NCBI GenBank assembly: GCA_036768485.1
Contig: JAVLUZ010000145.1
Coordinates: 21,392,706 to 21,456,705 of the forward strand
Reading direction: 5' to 3'
DNA: 64,000 nt
Origin: Mermis nigrescens
Taxonomy: Eukaryota; Nematoda; Enoplea; Mermithida; Mermithidae
Within the stretch, counting starts at the first letter, position 1. Every line of letters starts with the position of its first letter. Shown piece after piece: positions 62,858-64,000 of this stretch. The position numbers were made by a program, and so were the translations under genes. The notes under the pieces are model-generated. The model was given only the letters and a program-made list of their open reading frames with translations, ran no database searches and was not told the origin of the DNA.

Positions 62858-64000
62858 AGCCCGCAATTTTTAAATTGCAGTAGCCGAATCATCTTATCCG
62901 TTGAAAATCTGTAAGCATTGACACCTTTTTGCCTTCTTTCAAACTACAGTGAAACTGGTTTTCCTTCACTTCCCCTCTTGTTATTGTCGGGTAAAGTTGC
63001 CCGAGAAAATTCTTCTCTTAAAATTATTTCAAAGTTGAGTCGTTTATTACTCCCGAACGAGAGAAGCCTTCAGCCTGATATTGCATAAGTAAAACGAGCA
63101 TACCGTCTTTTGTCTAAATACCAGATAGCACATTATGAGATATCCGCATGTATAAACATATAATTGAGCAAACTTCCAAAAAAATCTGAGATGTGCAAAT
63201 TTTTCAGTTACATTTTGCTTAAATACCGATCTTTTGATTTTTTATTTTTGGTACCATTTGAAAGAGCAAATTCTCTTTTACTTCATTCATCTTGAATTGG
63301 CGTGGGCACTGAGACTGTTGCTTAAAAAAGGCCGCAAAGTTTTGCATAGTGACCCGAAGTGTACGTAATTGTTAAGAGTCACTTTCTGAAAGACTCGACT
63401 CGATGTTCGACAAGTCAAAACTTTTTAAATGAATATTATGCAATTCTGAACACTGAGTTTAATGTGTGGTGCAAAGCATTTTCCTTGAAAACGAATATTT
63501 GTTGTGTAAAATGAGTGTGTAAAGTTTCAAAAATTATCGTTTTTGTCAAATTTTACAGTGTCTAGCATTTTTCACCATAAGTCAGGATCACCTCGATCAA
63601 ATTCAGTAATTATTTCTTATTTCAAAGATAAATAATTTTTTACAATATGTAAATTTGATTTAAACTTACATTATACATTCAAAATTTATTGATATGATCA
63701 TAAATATAAACTATTTACGATTTTGAGTCCTGTTTTTTCGATAATTTCCAATTTAGCGCATATATGTATTCCATGCGGGCCACAGCTTACATTATGAAAT
63801 TTTATAGCTTATCGATGGAAAAATGAAAAAATAAAAAGAATCGAACATGAATGCAGTGGATCTATTTGTGATTTCATACGATGGATCTGTTGAGACATGT
63901 GATTCGGGCCGGTGTAAAGTATTACAGTGAGTTGTATGCATGCAATTGCTCAATATCGTGCTCACAAGATATAAAATGAGGACTTTTAAATATTAGATAT
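62858..64000. other. Right edge of the window, mostly unassigned
   Basis: Apart from the diverged palindrome-end copy at 63371-63560 I see no gene, RNA or repeat family. Confidence 0.45.
63371..63560 (+). repeat. Diverged third copy of the palindrome's outer end
   Basis: TTAAGAGTCACTTTCTGAAAG, then GTTTAATGTGTGGTGCAAAG, CATTTTCCTTGAAAACG, AAGTTTCAAAAATTATCG and TTTTTGTCAAA follow the order of 59608-59800 with many changes. Confidence 0.55.

Overview
This is a 64 kb piece of an animal nuclear genome, most likely an arthropod or another invertebrate. It is AT-rich, has spliced genes, and contains one scaffold gap of 100 N (55150-55249). Species cannot be named from the sequence. The coding content I can support is small: the last seven exons of a beta-COP gene (COPB1, + strand, 2086-25993) and the last four or five exons of a serpin gene (- strand, 29978 to about 47196). 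The two genes converge. There is also one possible secreted-protein ORF (48983-49363) and a possible exon beside the gap. Nearly everything else is transposon sequence.

Left part (1-26 kb). COPB1 exons total about 1.8 kb within 24 kb. The introns are packed with short non-autonomous elements. Their ends can be set precisely because many are flanked by perfect or 7/8 matching 8-bp target-site duplications (TSDs), the hallmark of hAT transposons. At least six families are present. Three of them have ends built from GC-rich hexamer ladders (CCGGAG, CCCCGG and CCTCGG types). One element inserted exactly at an exon end, so its TSD is a second copy of the 5' splice site of COPB1.

Middle part (26-48 kb). 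This is the serpin gene. An 8.9 kb element with about 410-bp terminal inverted repeats (31749-40678) lies in its last intron. It carries a broken protein-primed type DNA polymerase B gene on the - strand with zinc-ribbon, exonuclease and palm motifs, so it is a degraded Polinton/Maverick. It also holds a 1.3 kb array of about 21-bp tandem repeats. Two foldback-like elements whose ends are multiples of short units lie at 28285-29626 and 45040-46233.

Right part (48-64 kb). Contents are the secreted-protein ORF, two more polyG-type elements, a nested hAT-like element (52156-54103), a Merlin (ISXO2-like) transposase fragment, a tRNA-like sequence, the gap, an array of about 130-bp tandem repeats, a GC-rich duplication, a TTAA-flanked GC-rich inverted-repeat element, and directly beside it a 3.25 kb near-perfect palindrome with a diverged third copy of its end further right.

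I found no hAT transposase, rRNA gene, CRISPR array or intact tRNA gene. The non-autonomous hAT elements must have been moved by enzymes encoded elsewhere. All repeat identities were judged by eye, with no alignments or database searches.
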